Part shown: positions 39,927 through 50,020 of the stretch, piece after piece
Layout: every line of letters starts with the position of its first letter
Numbering within the stretch: the stretch's first letter is position 1
Origin: Lysobacter panacisoli
GTDB lineage: Bacteria > Pseudomonadota > Gammaproteobacteria > Xanthomonadales > Xanthomonadaceae
Assembly: GCF_009765165.1 (NCBI RefSeq)
Contig: NZ_VLNU01000001.1
Span: 2,407,001-2,471,000 of the forward strand
Direction: 5' to 3'
DNA: 64,000 bases
Position numbers and translations under genes: made by a program
Notes under the pieces: model-generated
The model's input: only the letters and a program-made list of their open reading frames with translations
What the model was told of the DNA's origin: nothing
Databases searched by the model: none

Positions 39927-40847
39927 ATGAGGGGGAGCTGGCTGCTGTTGGGGATGGCAGGCCTGCTGGTTGCGGCACCCGCCGTGGCCGGCACCCTGTA
40001 CCGTTGCGATTCGCCGGACGGCAGCCGCAGTTACGTCAACAAGCGCGTCGCCGGCGCCACCTGCACCGTCATCAGCAAGGCCGCGCCGCCTGCGACTTCG
40101 TCGGCCGCCGCGTCCAAAGCGCCCGCCACGGCGATGGGCAGCGTCACCTCGACCAGCGCCGTCGTCGGTTCGCCTGCCGTCGCGCACGCCGAGCCAACCC
40201 GGCTCGTCGCGCCTGCCGCGCCTGCTCCCGCCGCCGCTCCTGCGCCGGCGCAGAACGGACCGCGCGTGGTGCAGGGACAGGTGTACTCCTACATCAAGGA
40301 CGGCGTGCGCCATTACACCAGCCGCAAGCCGGCGGGCGTGGCAAACGCCAGCGCGGTGCGCACGATCCGCTACAGCTACATCCAGACCTGCTACGCCTGT
40401 TCGGTGCGGCCGGGCGTGAACTTCGGCACCGTGCGGCTCAACACCCAGGCCTACAGCGCCGAGATCGCCGCCGCCGCGCGCCAGCACGGGGTCGACGAAG
40501 CCATCGTGCGGGCGATCATCCACGCCGAGTCGGCCTACAACCCGAACGCGCTCTCGCGCGCCGGCGCACAGGGCCTGATGCAGCTGATGCCGGCGACCGC
40601 GCGGCGCTTCGGGGTGAGCAACGCCTTCGACGCCAGCCAGAACATCCAGGGCGGTGTGCAGTACCTGGCGTGGCTGCTCAAGCGCTTCAACAACAACCTG
40701 ACCCTCGCCGCCGCCGGCTACAACGCGGGCGAGGGCGCGGTCGACAAGTACAAGGGCGTTCCGCCTTACAGCGAGACGCAGCGCTACGTCCAGCGGGTGG
40801 GCGTCCTCGCCGACCGCTACCGGGGTGCGACCGCGGTCATGCGCTGA
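39927..40847 (+). CDS. lytic transglycosylase (SLT domain), second of a tandem pair
   Basis: A 306-residue paralogue of the preceding gene, with a signal peptide ending near AVAGT. The N-terminal part adds a DUF4124-like module (LYRCDSPDGSRSYVNK), then an Ala/Pro-rich linker, a second such module (VYSYIKDGVRHYTS) with a CYAC pair, and the SLT domain ([34 protein letters not shown]). A 71-base stretch is identical to the first copy. The shared architecture and adjacency point to a duplication. Confidence 0.9.
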   Translation: MRGSWLLLGMAGLLVAAPAVAGTLYRCDSPDGSRSYVNKRVAGATCTVISKAAPPATSSAAASKAPATAMGSVTSTSAVVGSPAVAHAEPTRLVAPAAPAPAAAPAPAQNGPRVVQGQVYSYIKDGVRHYTSRKPAGVANASAVRTIRYSYIQTCYACSVRPGVNFGTVRLNTQAYSAEIAAAARQHGVDEAIVRAIIHAESAYNPNALSRAGAQGLMQLMPATARRFGVSNAFDASQNIQGGVQYLAWLLKRFNNNLTLAAAGYNAGEGAVDKYKGVPPYSETQRYVQRVGVLADRYRGATAVMR

Positions 40848-40863
40848 GGCCGCCCGGACGCCC

Positions 40864-40884
40864 CGGGCCGGCGCTTCCGGCCCG
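40864..40884 (+). terminator. hairpin after the transglycosylase pair
   Basis: An 8-bp stem (CGGGCCGG and CCGGCCCG) with loop CGCTT, 17 bases past the stop. Only TTG follows, so termination may be partial. Confidence 0.5.
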
Positions 40885-40902
40885 TTGTGCAACATCGGCG
40901 GA

Positions 40903-40932
40903 TTGTCGGGCCATTCACCGTTCCGTTACACT
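40903..40932 (+). promoter_or_regulatory. possible sigma-70 promoter of petABC
   Basis: TTGTCG (40903-40908) and TACACT (40927-40932) with an 18-base spacer resemble -35 and -10 boxes. They lie about 80 bases before petA, downstream of the preceding terminator. The match is moderate. Confidence 0.35.
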
Positions 40933-41013
40933 TCCCCGTCTTTTGTGCCGCGAGCCGTCGCCAGTGGCGTTGGCGCTGCGGTGTAACTTCGATCCAGCTT
41001 TGCGGAGTGCCGG

Positions 41014-41631
41014 ATGGCCAACCAAGGGGTCCACGATCCTGTCAACCAGGGCCGCCGTCGGTTCCTGACCGCGACCACTGCCGTGGTCGGTGCGGTCGGT
41101 GCCGGTTTTGCGGCGGTACCGTTCATCAAGTCCTGGAATCCGAGCACGCGAGCCAAGCTCGCCGGTGCCCCGGTGACCGCCGACATCAGCGCCCTGGCCG
41201 AAGGCCAGCGCCTGATTTTCGAGTGGCGTGGCCAGCCCATCTGGATCGTCAAGCGCTCGAAGGCGATCCTCGACGCACTGCCGACCCTGGACGGCCACCT
41301 GCGCGATCCCAAGTCCGAGAACAAGGACCAGCAGCCGGCGTACATCACCGGCGAGCTGCGCTCGATCAAGCCGGACATCTCCGTGCTGGTCGGCCTGTGC
41401 ACGCACCTGGGCTGCTCGCCGGAAATGAAGGCCGAGATCCGCCCGGAGCCGTTCGATCCGGAGTGGAAGGGCGGCTACTTCTGCCCTTGCCACAAGTCCC
41501 GCTTCGACATGGCCGGTCGCGTGTTCGAAGGCGTGCCCGCACCGACCAACCTGGTCGTGCCGCCGCACTACTACGAGAACGACACCACGATCGTGATCGG
41601 CGTGGATCCGTCGAACAAGGGAGCGGCGTAA
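41014..41631 (+). CDS. petA: ubiquinol-cytochrome c reductase iron-sulfur subunit (Rieske)
   Basis: A 205-residue Rieske protein of the bc1 complex. The twin-arginine-type segment GRRRFLT precedes the single membrane helix. The 2Fe-2S ligands are in CTHLGC and CPCHKS. It accepts electrons from ubiquinol at the Qo site and passes them to cytochrome c1. It is 3 bases upstream of petB. Confidence 0.96.
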   Translation: MANQGVHDPVNQGRRRFLTATTAVVGAVGAGFAAVPFIKSWNPSTRAKLAGAPVTADISALAEGQRLIFEWRGQPIWIVKRSKAILDALPTLDGHLRDPKSENKDQQPAYITGELRSIKPDISVLVGLCTHLGCSPEMKAEIRPEPFDPEWKGGYFCPCHKSRFDMAGRVFEGVPAPTNLVVPPHYYENDTTIVIGVDPSNKGAA

Positions 41632-41634
41632 GTC

Positions 41635-42894
41635 ATGGCGAACATCTTCACCCGTGCCGCTAATGGCGCGATGGATTGGGTCAACGCGCGCGCACCCGGC
41701 ATGATGCCGGCGTACCGCAAGCACATGACCGAGTACTACGCGCCGAAGAACTTCAACCTCTGGTACTACTTCGGCTCGCTGGCGCTGCTGGTGCTGGTCA
41801 ACCAGATCCTCACCGGCATCTTCCTGACGATGCACTTCAAGCCGTCCGCGGCGGAAGCGTTCTCGTCGGTCGAATACATCATGCGCGACGTGGAGTGGGG
41901 CTGGCTGATCCGCTACATGCACTCCACGGGCGCGTCGATGTTCTTCATCGTCGTGTACCTGCACATGTTCCGCGGCCTGATGTACGGCTCGTACCAGAAG
42001 CCGCGCGAGCTGGTGTGGATCCTGGGCATGCTGATCTACCTGGTGCTGATGGCCGAAGCCTTCATGGGCTACGTGTTGCCGTGGGGCCAGATGTCGTTCT
42101 GGGGCGCCAAGGTGATCATCTCGCTGTTCGGCGCGATCCCGGTCATCGGCAACGGCCTGACCGAATGGATCATGGGCGACTACCTGCCGGGCGACGCCAC
42201 GCTGAACCGCTTCTTCGCGCTGCACGTGATCGCGCTGCCGCTGGTCCTGCTGCTGCTGGTCGTGCTGCACCTGGGCGCGCTGCACGAAGTCGGCTCGAAC
42301 AACCCGGACGGCGTCGAGATCAAGAAGGGCCCGAAGGGCAACCGCTGGGACGCGAACAAGCCGGCCGACGGCATCCCCTTCCATCCGTACTACACGGTGA
42401 AGGATCTGTTCGGCACCGGTTTCTTCCTGATCCTGTGCGCTTTCGTCATCTTCTTCGCACCGGCCTTCGGCGGCTGGTTCCTGGAGCATGACAACTTCAC
42501 CGAGGCCAACCGCCTGGTGACGCCGGAGCACATCAAGCCGGTCTGGTACTACACCCCGTACTACGCGATGCTGCGCGTCGTGCCGCACAAGCTCAGCGGC
42601 GTGATCGTGATGTTCGCCGCGATCGCCGTGCTGTTCCTCGTGCCGTGGCTCGACCGCTCCAAGGTCAAGTCGCACCGCTACCGCGGCTGGATGACCAAGG
42701 TCATGCTGGGCATGCTGGCGATCTGCTTCCTGTGGCTGGGCAAGATCGGCGCCGGTCCGGGTACCGACCCGGTCGAGACGATCATCGGTCGCGTGCTGAC
42801 CTTCCTGTACTTCGTGTTCTTCATCACCATGCCGATTTGGACCAAGCTCGACAGGACCAAGCCGGTACCGGAACGGGTGACGATGCATGACTGA
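41635..42894 (+). CDS. petB: ubiquinol-cytochrome c reductase cytochrome b subunit
   Basis: A 419-residue integral membrane protein with eight or nine helices. The haem-ligand histidine region is visible in YMHSTGAS, YLHMFRGL, ALHVIALP and VLHLGALH. The Qo-site motif is PVWY (in HIKPVWYYTP), the variant known from many beta- and gammaproteobacteria, in place of mitochondrial PEWY. It carries electrons across the membrane in the Q cycle. It overlaps petC by 8 bases. Confidence 0.96.
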   Translation: MANIFTRAANGAMDWVNARAPGMMPAYRKHMTEYYAPKNFNLWYYFGSLALLVLVNQILTGIFLTMHFKPSAAEAFSSVEYIMRDVEWGWLIRYMHSTGASMFFIVVYLHMFRGLMYGSYQKPRELVWILGMLIYLVLMAEAFMGYVLPWGQMSFWGAKVIISLFGAIPVIGNGLTEWIMGDYLPGDATLNRFFALHVIALPLVLLLLVVLHLGALHEVGSNNPDGVEIKKGPKGNRWDANKPADGIPFHPYYTVKDLFGTGFFLILCAFVIFFAPAFGGWFLEHDNFTEANRLVTPEHIKPVWYYTPYYAMLRVVPHKLSGVIVMFAAIAVLFLVPWLDRSKVKSHRYRGWMTKVMLGMLAICFLWLGKIGAGPGTDPVETIIGRVLTFLYFVFFITMPIWTKLDRTKPVPERVTMHD

Positions 42895-43678
42895 CCTCAA
42901 TCAAGGCCACGACATCCACCGTCCCCAGAAGATGCGCATCGTGAAGAAGCTCGCCACCTTTGCCGCCGGTCTGCTGATCTCGTTCGGCGCCTTCGCCTCC
43001 GAGGGCGGTCACCTGCTGCAGTCGGGCACCGACCTGGACGATCCCGCATCGCTCCAGCGCGGCGCCAAGCTGTACATGAACTACTGCTCGGGCTGCCACT
43101 CGCTGAAGTACCTGCGCTATTCGCGCATGGCCGAGGATCTGGGCCTGTCCGAAGACGAGGTGATGAAGAACCTCAACTTCACCGGTGCCAAGGTCGGCGA
43201 GCAGATCCAGGTCAACATGACCCCGGAGCACGGCGCCCAGTGGTTCGGCAAGATGCCGCCGGACCTGAGCCTGATCGCGCGCGTCCGCGGCAGCGACTGG
43301 GTCTACACCTACCTGAAGTCGTTCTACCTGGACGAGTCGCGTCCGCTGGGCTGGAACAACCGCCTGTTCCCCAATGCCTCCATGCCGAACGTGCTGTGGG
43401 AGTTGCAGGGCCTGCAGCACGCCGAGTTCGGCGAGCCGGACAAGGCCACGGGTGAGCGTCCGGTCCTCGACCTCAAGGTGACCCAGCCGGGTCAGTTGAA
43501 GGAAGCCGAGTTCAACCAGGCGGTCCGCGACATCACGACGTTCCTCGAGTATGCCGGCGAGCCGGCCGCCCTGAAGCGCACGAACCTCGGCGTCTGGGTG
43601 ATCCTGTTCCTGGCGATGTTCACCCTGATCGCCTACCTGCTCAAGCTCGAGTACTGGCGAGACGTGGACAAGCACTGA
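42887..43678 (+). CDS. petC: ubiquinol-cytochrome c reductase cytochrome c1 subunit
   Basis: A 263-residue exported c-type cytochrome. A signal sequence (cleavage near GAFAS) follows the segment MRIVKK. The haem-binding motif is CSGCH, and a C-terminal membrane anchor (LGVWVILFLAMFTLIAYLL) holds it in the inner membrane. ATG 42887 overlaps petB; an ATG at 42932 would give a more typical signal peptide and remains an alternative start. Confidence 0.94.
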   Translation: MTDLNQGHDIHRPQKMRIVKKLATFAAGLLISFGAFASEGGHLLQSGTDLDDPASLQRGAKLYMNYCSGCHSLKYLRYSRMAEDLGLSEDEVMKNLNFTGAKVGEQIQVNMTPEHGAQWFGKMPPDLSLIARVRGSDWVYTYLKSFYLDESRPLGWNNRLFPNASMPNVLWELQGLQHAEFGEPDKATGERPVLDLKVTQPGQLKEAEFNQAVRDITTFLEYAGEPAALKRTNLGVWVILFLAMFTLIAYLLKLEYWRDVDKH

Positions 43679-43696
43679 TCCCTTGCTGTATCCCTT

Positions 43697-43724
43697 GGAG
43701 CCCGCGCAGGAATGTGCGGGCTCC
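43697..43724 (+). terminator. terminator of petABC
   Basis: A 9-bp stem (GGAGCCCGC and GCGGGCTCC) with a 10-base loop, followed by TTCGGTTT, 19 bases past petC. Confidence 0.7.
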
Positions 43725-43825
43725 TTCGGTTTGGCGGGGTGATGCGCTGATCGAGGCCGCGACGACCGTCCACACGGGGTGGATGGCGTCTTCCCACCGG
43801 CGGATTCCGGTGGCTGGAGAGGTCG

Positions 43826-44464
43826 ATGATGGCGGCTAGTCCACGTATGCGTAATGCCCTGACGCTGTTCTCTTCCACCGACTGCGTGCTGTGCCACCGT
43901 GTACGCCTGGTGCTTGCGGCCAAAGGCGTCACCTACGATCTGGTCCCGGTCGATCCGCAGAACCCGCCCGAAGACCTGGTCGACCTCAACCCGTACCACT
44001 CGGTGCCGACCCTGGTCGAACGCGACCTGGTGCTCTACGCCGCCAGCGTCGTCAGCGAATACCTCGACGAACGCTATCCGCACCCGCCGCTGATGCCGGT
44101 GGACCCGCTGTCCCGCGCGCGCCTGCGTCTGGCGATGCTGCGCCTGGAGCACGACTGGGTGCCGCAGGTGCAGGCCATCCAGCTGGGCAACAAGGCGCAG
44201 GCCGAGGCCGGTCGCAAGCGCCTGAAGGAACTGCTCACCGCGTCGGTGCCGCTGTTCAAGGCCAGCAAGTTCTTCCTCAATCCCGAAATGAGCCTGGCCG
44301 ACTGCGCGATGGCGCCGATCATCTGGCGGCTCGATGCGCTCGGCGTTCCGCTGCCGAAGGACGGCAAGGCGATCGAGGATTACGGCAACCGCATCTTCCG
44401 CAACCCGGGCTTCACCCGCAGCCTGACCGAGCAGGAACGCAAGCTGCGCGAACTTCCGGCCTGA
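43826..44464 (+). CDS. sspA: stringent starvation protein A
   Basis: A 212-residue glutathione S-transferase-fold protein that binds RNA polymerase and supports stationary-phase and acid stress gene expression. The N-terminal thioredoxin-like half has LFSSTDCVLCHRVRL, and the C-terminal half is all-helical. It lies between petABC and sspB, an order seen in many proteobacteria. ATG 43826 is chosen; an ATG codon follows immediately (43829). Confidence 0.94.
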   Translation: MMAASPRMRNALTLFSSTDCVLCHRVRLVLAAKGVTYDLVPVDPQNPPEDLVDLNPYHSVPTLVERDLVLYAASVVSEYLDERYPHPPLMPVDPLSRARLRLAMLRLEHDWVPQVQAIQLGNKAQAEAGRKRLKELLTASVPLFKASKFFLNPEMSLADCAMAPIIWRLDALGVPLPKDGKAIEDYGNRIFRNPGFTRSLTEQERKLRELPA

Positions 44465-44488
44465 CCGCCGGCGCGATGCGTTTTTTCT

Positions 44489-44508
44489 GGCGGGCCGCAT
44501 GGCCCGCC
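44489..44508 (+). terminator. terminator-like hairpin between sspA and sspB
   Basis: A perfect 8-bp stem (GGCGGGCC and GGCCCGCC) with loop GCAT, followed by TCGCGTTTTC. It lies 24 bases past sspA. It may separate sspA from sspB transcription. Confidence 0.55.
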
Positions 44509-44588
44509 TCGCGTTTTCGGCCTTCGGCGTGCACCTGCGCACCGCTTCGCGGCGCTACACTTCGGCCATGAGTCAGGAAAGTTCTTCG

Positions 44589-45059
44589 ATGACCAGCCAT
44601 CGCCCGTACCTGCTTCGGGCGCTGTACGAGTGGATCGCCGACAACGGCATGACCCCCCACTTGCTGGTAGATGCCGCCCGCCCCGGTGTGCAGGTGCCCA
44701 CGCATGCGGTCAAGGACGGCAAGATCGTCCTCAACGTCGCCGAGCGCGCCGTGTCGCGACTGGAAATGGGCAACGACGCGATCCGTTTCAGCGCCCGCTT
44801 CGGCGGCGTGAGCTATCCGGTCACCGTGCCGGTGCACGCGGTGCTCGCGATCTATGCGCGCGAAACGGGGCAGGGCATGGCATTGCCCGAGGACATCCAC
44901 GCGGCCGCCGACGAAGGCGAGGTCGAGCTTGAGATGGCCGACGAAAACTCCGCGCCGTCGCTCAGTGCGGTTCCCAACGACCCCGCACCCGATGGCGACG
45001 ACGACGGCCCGCAGACGCCTTCGCCGCGTCGCGGCGGACACCTGCGCATCGTCAAGTAA
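44589..45059 (+). CDS. sspB: ClpXP protease specificity-enhancing factor
   Basis: A 156-residue adaptor that delivers ssrA-tagged proteins to ClpXP. The N-terminal SspB fold begins MTSHRPYLLRALYEWIADNG, and the C-terminal tail is acidic then basic and ends in the ClpX-docking-like LRIVK. I choose ATG 44589 because AGGAAAG lies 7 bases upstream. ATG 44568 would add 7 residues but has no ribosome-binding site. Confidence 0.92.
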   Translation: MTSHRPYLLRALYEWIADNGMTPHLLVDAARPGVQVPTHAVKDGKIVLNVAERAVSRLEMGNDAIRFSARFGGVSYPVTVPVHAVLAIYARETGQGMALPEDIHAAADEGEVELEMADENSAPSLSAVPNDPAPDGDDDGPQTPSPRRGGHLRIVK

Positions 45060-45142
45060 CGCTGGCGATCAGGGGCCTCCCGCACTTCGTTAGTGCGTGT
45101 CGCCGTGATCAACCTTCTCCGCGAGGGAGGGGCGAAAGGCGC

Positions 45143-45466
45143 TCAGTGCAGCGACGTCGGCGCCTGCGTTACCGGTCCGCTGAAAGCCACCAGCCGGTCG
45201 CCGCGCAGCACCAGGCGACCGATGTGGCGGTCCTCGCCGTCGATCGAATAATCGAAGCGGAACGTGCGTTCCCAGCCGAGCCAGCCGCTGTCGTGCCGGC
45301 ACAGGCGGATGCCGATGGCGTGCACGCTGTGGTCGAGCCACTGCACCCCGGCCGCGTGGCAGGCGTTGCGACCGACCGCCTCCGCGCGTTCGGCGGCGGC
45401 GCGACCGGCGCTCCAGAATGCGAACGCCATCGCAGCGAGGATCATCAGGATGAGTAAAGTCGGCAT
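45143..45466 (-). CDS. DUF3301 domain protein
   Basis: A 107-residue protein with an N-terminal membrane helix (PTLLILMILAAMAFAFW). The DUF3301 pattern follows in the middle (LDHSVHAIGIRLCRHDSGWLGWERTFRFDYS). The function is unknown. It is convergent with sspB and divergent from the FHA gene across 71 bases. Confidence 0.85.
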   Translation of the reverse strand: MPTLLILMILAAMAFAFWSAGRAAAERAEAVGRNACHAAGVQWLDHSVHAIGIRLCRHDSGWLGWERTFRFDYSIDGEDRHIGRLVLRGDRLVAFSGPVTQAPTSLH

Positions 45467-45537
45467 CCAATTACTGTGGCGGCGGTGTGCGCCTGCCGCA
45501 AGAGGTCTTGGACTGCGCTGAGGGGGGCTGGTCCTAC

Positions 45538-46338
45538 GTGAAACTCGTCTTTCCGGGTGGCGAACACCCGCAGGTTCTGCTCGGCCACGGCGTGAACCGC
45601 GTCGGGTCCGATCCTCAATCCACCATCGTCATCGACCATCCCGGTGTCCTGCCGCAGCATTGCCAGCTGCACGTGACAGCGCAGGGCGTGATGCTCGCCG
45701 TGCCCACGGGCACGGCGGTGACCGTCAACGGTCGACCGGTGCAGGGGCTCATCGCCCTACGCCCCGGCGACAGCGTCGGCTTCGACCAGGTGCAGGCCAA
45801 GCTGGCTGCGCTCGGACCGCCGCCGGTCGTCGCCCGCCAGGCGAACGCCGGTCCGGAACTGCCCCCGGCCAACGACGACCCGGGCGTTACCGCGGTGAGG
45901 CCGGTGCTGCCGCGCTTCTTCCTGCGCGGCGTCTCGTCCGAGGTGTCCGGTCGCAGCGACGCGCTGATCGGCGTGCTGACCATCGGCCGCAGCAGCGAAT
46001 GCAACCTGCGCTTCGACACGCCCGGACTGTCGCGCACGCATGCGCGGCTGATGCCGACCGAAACGGGCGTGCAGGTCGAGGACCTGGGATCGAGCAACGG
46101 CAGCTACATCAACGGCAAGCGCGTGCTGCGCGGCGAAGCGCATGTCGGCGACGAGGTGATGTTCGACACGCTGCGCTTCCGCGTGGCGGCGACCAGCGTG
46201 CAGGAGCCGCCGGTCGAAGTCGTCGCGACCTCGAAGCGCCGCCAGAAGAAGGCGAAGGGTTCGTCGCTGCGCTGGCTGCTGCTGGCCGCGGTCGTTGCCG
46301 GCGGCGTGGCTGCCGCGTTGATGTCCCTGCCGCGCTGA
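45538..46338 (+). CDS. double-FHA domain membrane protein
   Basis: A 266-residue protein with two forkhead-associated modules, which read phosphothreonine. The first (residues about 1-90) is degenerate. The second is canonical (TIGRSSECNLRF, LSRTHARL, SSNGSYINGKRV). A basic stretch (KRRQKKAKG) and one C-terminal membrane helix follow, leaving the FHA modules in the cytoplasm if the tail inserts. The GTG at 45538 has AGGGGGG about 9 bases upstream; 45487 is another possible start. No kinase or phosphatase gene lies nearby. Confidence 0.88.
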   Translation: MKLVFPGGEHPQVLLGHGVNRVGSDPQSTIVIDHPGVLPQHCQLHVTAQGVMLAVPTGTAVTVNGRPVQGLIALRPGDSVGFDQVQAKLAALGPPPVVARQANAGPELPPANDDPGVTAVRPVLPRFFLRGVSSEVSGRSDALIGVLTIGRSSECNLRFDTPGLSRTHARLMPTETGVQVEDLGSSNGSYINGKRVLRGEAHVGDEVMFDTLRFRVAATSVQEPPVEVVATSKRRQKKAKGSSLRWLLLAAVVAGGVAAALMSLPR

Positions 46339-46353
46339 CGCGCACGCCGTCGG

Positions 46354-47223
46354 TCAGGCCGGCGGCGGGCCCAGCTTGAGCGAGAGATCGATCGCGCGGA
46401 CGTGCTTGGTCAGTCCGCCGATGGAGATGCAGTCGACGCCGTCGCGCGCGATCGCGCGCACCGTGTCCATGTCCACGCCGCCCGAGACTTCCAGCGGAAT
46501 GCGCCGGTCGATCGGCAGCGCATGCGCGATGCGCACCGCCTCGCGGCGCATGGTGGCGTCGAAATCGTCGATCAGGATGCGGTCGCAGCCTTCGCGCAGC
46601 GCTTCCTCGAGCTGGGCGATCGACTCGACTTCCACGATCAGCGGCAGCGCGGGATGCATCGCGCGCGCCGCGCGGATCGCGGCGGTCAGCGAGCCGGCCG
46701 CGCGCACGTGGTTTTCCTTGAGCATGACCGCATCGAACAGGCCGATTCGATGGTTCACGCCGCCGCCGACGCGCACCGCGTACTTCTGCGCCTGGCGCAG
46801 GCCGGGCAGGGTCTTGCGCGTGTCGAGGATCTTCGCGTTCGTGCCGCGCACGGCGTCGACGTACGCGGCGGTCACGGTTGCCGTCGCGGACAGCGTCTGC
46901 ATGAAATTCAGCGAGGTGCGCTCGGCGGTGACGAGCGCGCGGGCGCGGCCCTGCAGCGTCGCCAGCACGGTGCCCGCGGCGACGCGCTGGCCTTCGGTCA
47001 CGCGCCAGTCGATGCGCACGTTCGGATCTAGCGCGCGATGGGTGGCGTCGAACCAGGGGCGGCCGCAGACCACGGCCGCTTCCTTGCACAACAGGTAGGC
47101 GCTGTCGGCAACGTCCGGCAGCAGCGCCGCGGTCACATCGCCGTCGCCGACGTCCTCGGCAAGGGCGCGGGCCACGTCCTGCGCGACCGAGCCGGCCGGC
47201 GGCGGAAGCACGGCCGTGCTCAT
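46354..47223 (-). CDS. nadC: nicotinate-nucleotide pyrophosphorylase
   Basis: A 289-residue quinolinate phosphoribosyltransferase of NAD synthesis. The conserved blocks AERTSLNFMQTLS, ILDTRKTLPGLR, GGGVNHRIGLFD and the C-terminal SGGVDMDTV are present. It starts at 47223, overlapping the stop of the Trm112-like gene by 4 bases (ATGA), so it is read after that gene on the same strand. The FHA gene converges on it across 15 bases. Confidence 0.95.
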   Translation of the reverse strand: MSTAVLPPPAGSVAQDVARALAEDVGDGDVTAALLPDVADSAYLLCKEAAVVCGRPWFDATHRALDPNVRIDWRVTEGQRVAAGTVLATLQGRARALVTAERTSLNFMQTLSATATVTAAYVDAVRGTNAKILDTRKTLPGLRQAQKYAVRVGGGVNHRIGLFDAVMLKENHVRAAGSLTAAIRAARAMHPALPLIVEVESIAQLEEALREGCDRILIDDFDATMRREAVRIAHALPIDRRIPLEVSGGVDMDTVRAIARDGVDCISIGGLTKHVRAIDLSLKLGPPPA

Positions 47224-47489
47224 GCGCCCGGGAACGACGGGATCTGCACCGTCGCGATGCCTTCCTCGGCGAGCAGGACGGGAATGCCGTCGTCGACCCG
47301 GTAGACCGTCTTGCGATCGCGGGTGATCAGGCCTTCGCGCAGCGCGTCGGACTGGGCGCTGCCGTCGCCGCGGATCACGCCGCCGCCCTGGATCGCGGTA
47401 TTGAGTGCCTGCAGGCCGCGGCCGTCGAGCAGCAGCAGGGGCTGGCGCGTGGTGGGGCAGACGAGCAGGTCGAGCAGCTTGCGGTCCAT
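47220..47489 (-). CDS. Trm112 family protein (YcaR-like)
   Basis: An 89-residue protein of the Trm112/YcaR family ([31 protein letters not shown]). In other organisms these small proteins activate methyltransferases. The usual zinc-site cysteines are reduced to one visible Cys (C11), as in other bacterial members. The ATG at 47489 is chosen; the long upstream frame is non-coding. It overlaps nadC by 4 bases and is divergent from purE. Confidence 0.88.
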   Translation of the reverse strand: MDRKLLDLLVCPTTRQPLLLLDGRGLQALNTAIQGGGVIRGDGSAQSDALREGLITRDRKTVYRVDDGIPVLLAEEGIATVQIPSFPGA

Positions 47490-47553
47490 ACGGTGCGATG
47501 CCGGGGGAGCGGGACAGGGCGTTAGAATACGTCTTTGCGCCAAGGCTCGACCA

Positions 47554-48053
<500 letters not shown>

Positions 48054-48057
<4 letters not shown>

Positions 48058-49196
48058 CGACTGTAGGAATTCTGGGCGGCGGGCAGCTGGCCCGCATGCT
48101 CGCGCTTTCCGGCGCGCCGCTCGGCCTGCGCTTCCTGGTGATGGACAACGTCGCCGACGCCTGCGCCGGCCAGTTCGCGCCGATGGTGGTGGGCGACTAC
48201 CGCGACGAAGCGGCGCTGGGCGAGTTCGCTTCGCGCGTGGACGTGGCGACGTTCGATTTCGAGAACGTGCCCGCCGAATCGGCGCAGTGGCTGAGCCAGC
48301 GCGTGCCGGTGTTCCCCAATCCGGGCGCACTCGCCACCGCGCAGGATCGTCTCGCGGAGAAGACGCTTTTCAAGGGGCTCGGCATCCCGGTGCCGCCGTT
48401 CGCGCCGATCGACACGCGCGCGCAGCTCGATGCGGCGCTCGCGGAGATCGGCACGCCGTGCATCCTCAAGACGCGTCGTCTTGGCTACGACGGCAAGGGC
48501 CAGTTCCGTATCAAGACGCCGGCCGACGCGGATGCCGCGTGGGACGCGCTGGGCGCACAGGCACCGAAGGTCGGGCTGATCCTCGAAGGCTTCGTCCATT
48601 TTGAGCGTGAGCTGTCGGTGGTCGCGGTGCGCGGTCGCGACGGCGAGTTCCGCGCCTGGCCGCTGACCGAGAACTGGCATGTCGACGGTGTGCTGTCGGC
48701 GAGCCTTGCGCCGGCGCGCGTCGACAGCGCGTTGCAGGAAATCGCCTACGACTACGCGCGTCGCCTCGGCGAGGCGATGGACTACGTCGGCGTGTTCGCG
48801 CTGGAGCTGTTCTGCCGCGACGGCGAACTGCTCGCCAACGAACTCGCGCCGCGCGTGCACAACTCCGGCCACTGGACCATCGAAGGCAGCGAGACCAGCC
48901 AGTTCCAGAACCACCTGCGCGCGGTGCTCGGCCTTCCGCTGGGCGATACGCGCATGGTCGGACTGGCGTGCATGCTCAACTGGATCGGCGAAATGCCCGA
49001 TGCGTTGCCGATGCTGCGCGAAGCCGGCGGCCATTGGCACGACTACGGCAAGCAGCCGCGCGCCGGACGCAAGGTCGGCCATGCAACGCTGCGCGCCGAC
49101 ACTGCCGAGGCGCTGGCCGTTTCGTTGCAGCGCGTCGGCGAGGCGCTCGGACGCCAGGCGCAGGTCGCACCGGTGGTTGAACGCCTGCACGGTTGA
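48054..49196 (+). CDS. purK: 5-(carboxyamino)imidazole ribonucleotide synthase
   Basis: A 380-residue ATP-grasp enzyme that makes N5-CAIR from AIR, bicarbonate and ATP. The N-terminal [16 protein letters not shown], the ATP-grasp segment [16 protein letters not shown] and the late [15 protein letters not shown] block (here [10 protein letters not shown]) are visible. [14 protein letters not shown] near the end is also conserved. It follows purE in an overlapping pair. Confidence 0.96.
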
Positions 49197-49236
49197 GCCA
49201 CTTCGCTTCATCGCCGCGACGGTCGGCGTTGCAAAG

Positions 49237-49264
49237 AAAAACGGCCGGGTCTCCCCGGCCGTTT
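49237..49264. terminator. bidirectional terminator between purK and sodB
   Basis: A 12-bp stem (AAAACGGCCGGG and CCCGGCCGTTTT) with loop TCTC, flanked by A and T runs. It can end purK on the plus strand and sodB on the minus strand. The same stem occurs after the TonB receptor gene. Confidence 0.85.
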
Positions 49265-49286
49265 TCGTATCCGCGGATACCGCGTC

Positions 49287-49865
<579 letters not shown>

Positions 49866-50020
49866 TGCGGGCTCCAGAAGGGCTGGCTAAGGGAATGCCG
49901 GGCGGCGACCGGTGGGCGGCGCGTCCGCGGCTCGGGAAGGCTTACAATTGCCATTCTATCCCCACGCTTCGTTGCCGTGCCGTCAATGGCGCGCAACGCA
50001 CCATCGCAGGAGTTGCATCC

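Noticed and set aside
42541..42560. PVWY instead of PEWY at the Qo site of cytochrome b
   Set aside because: This variant is known in many beta- and gammaproteobacteria, so it is not a loss-of-function sign.
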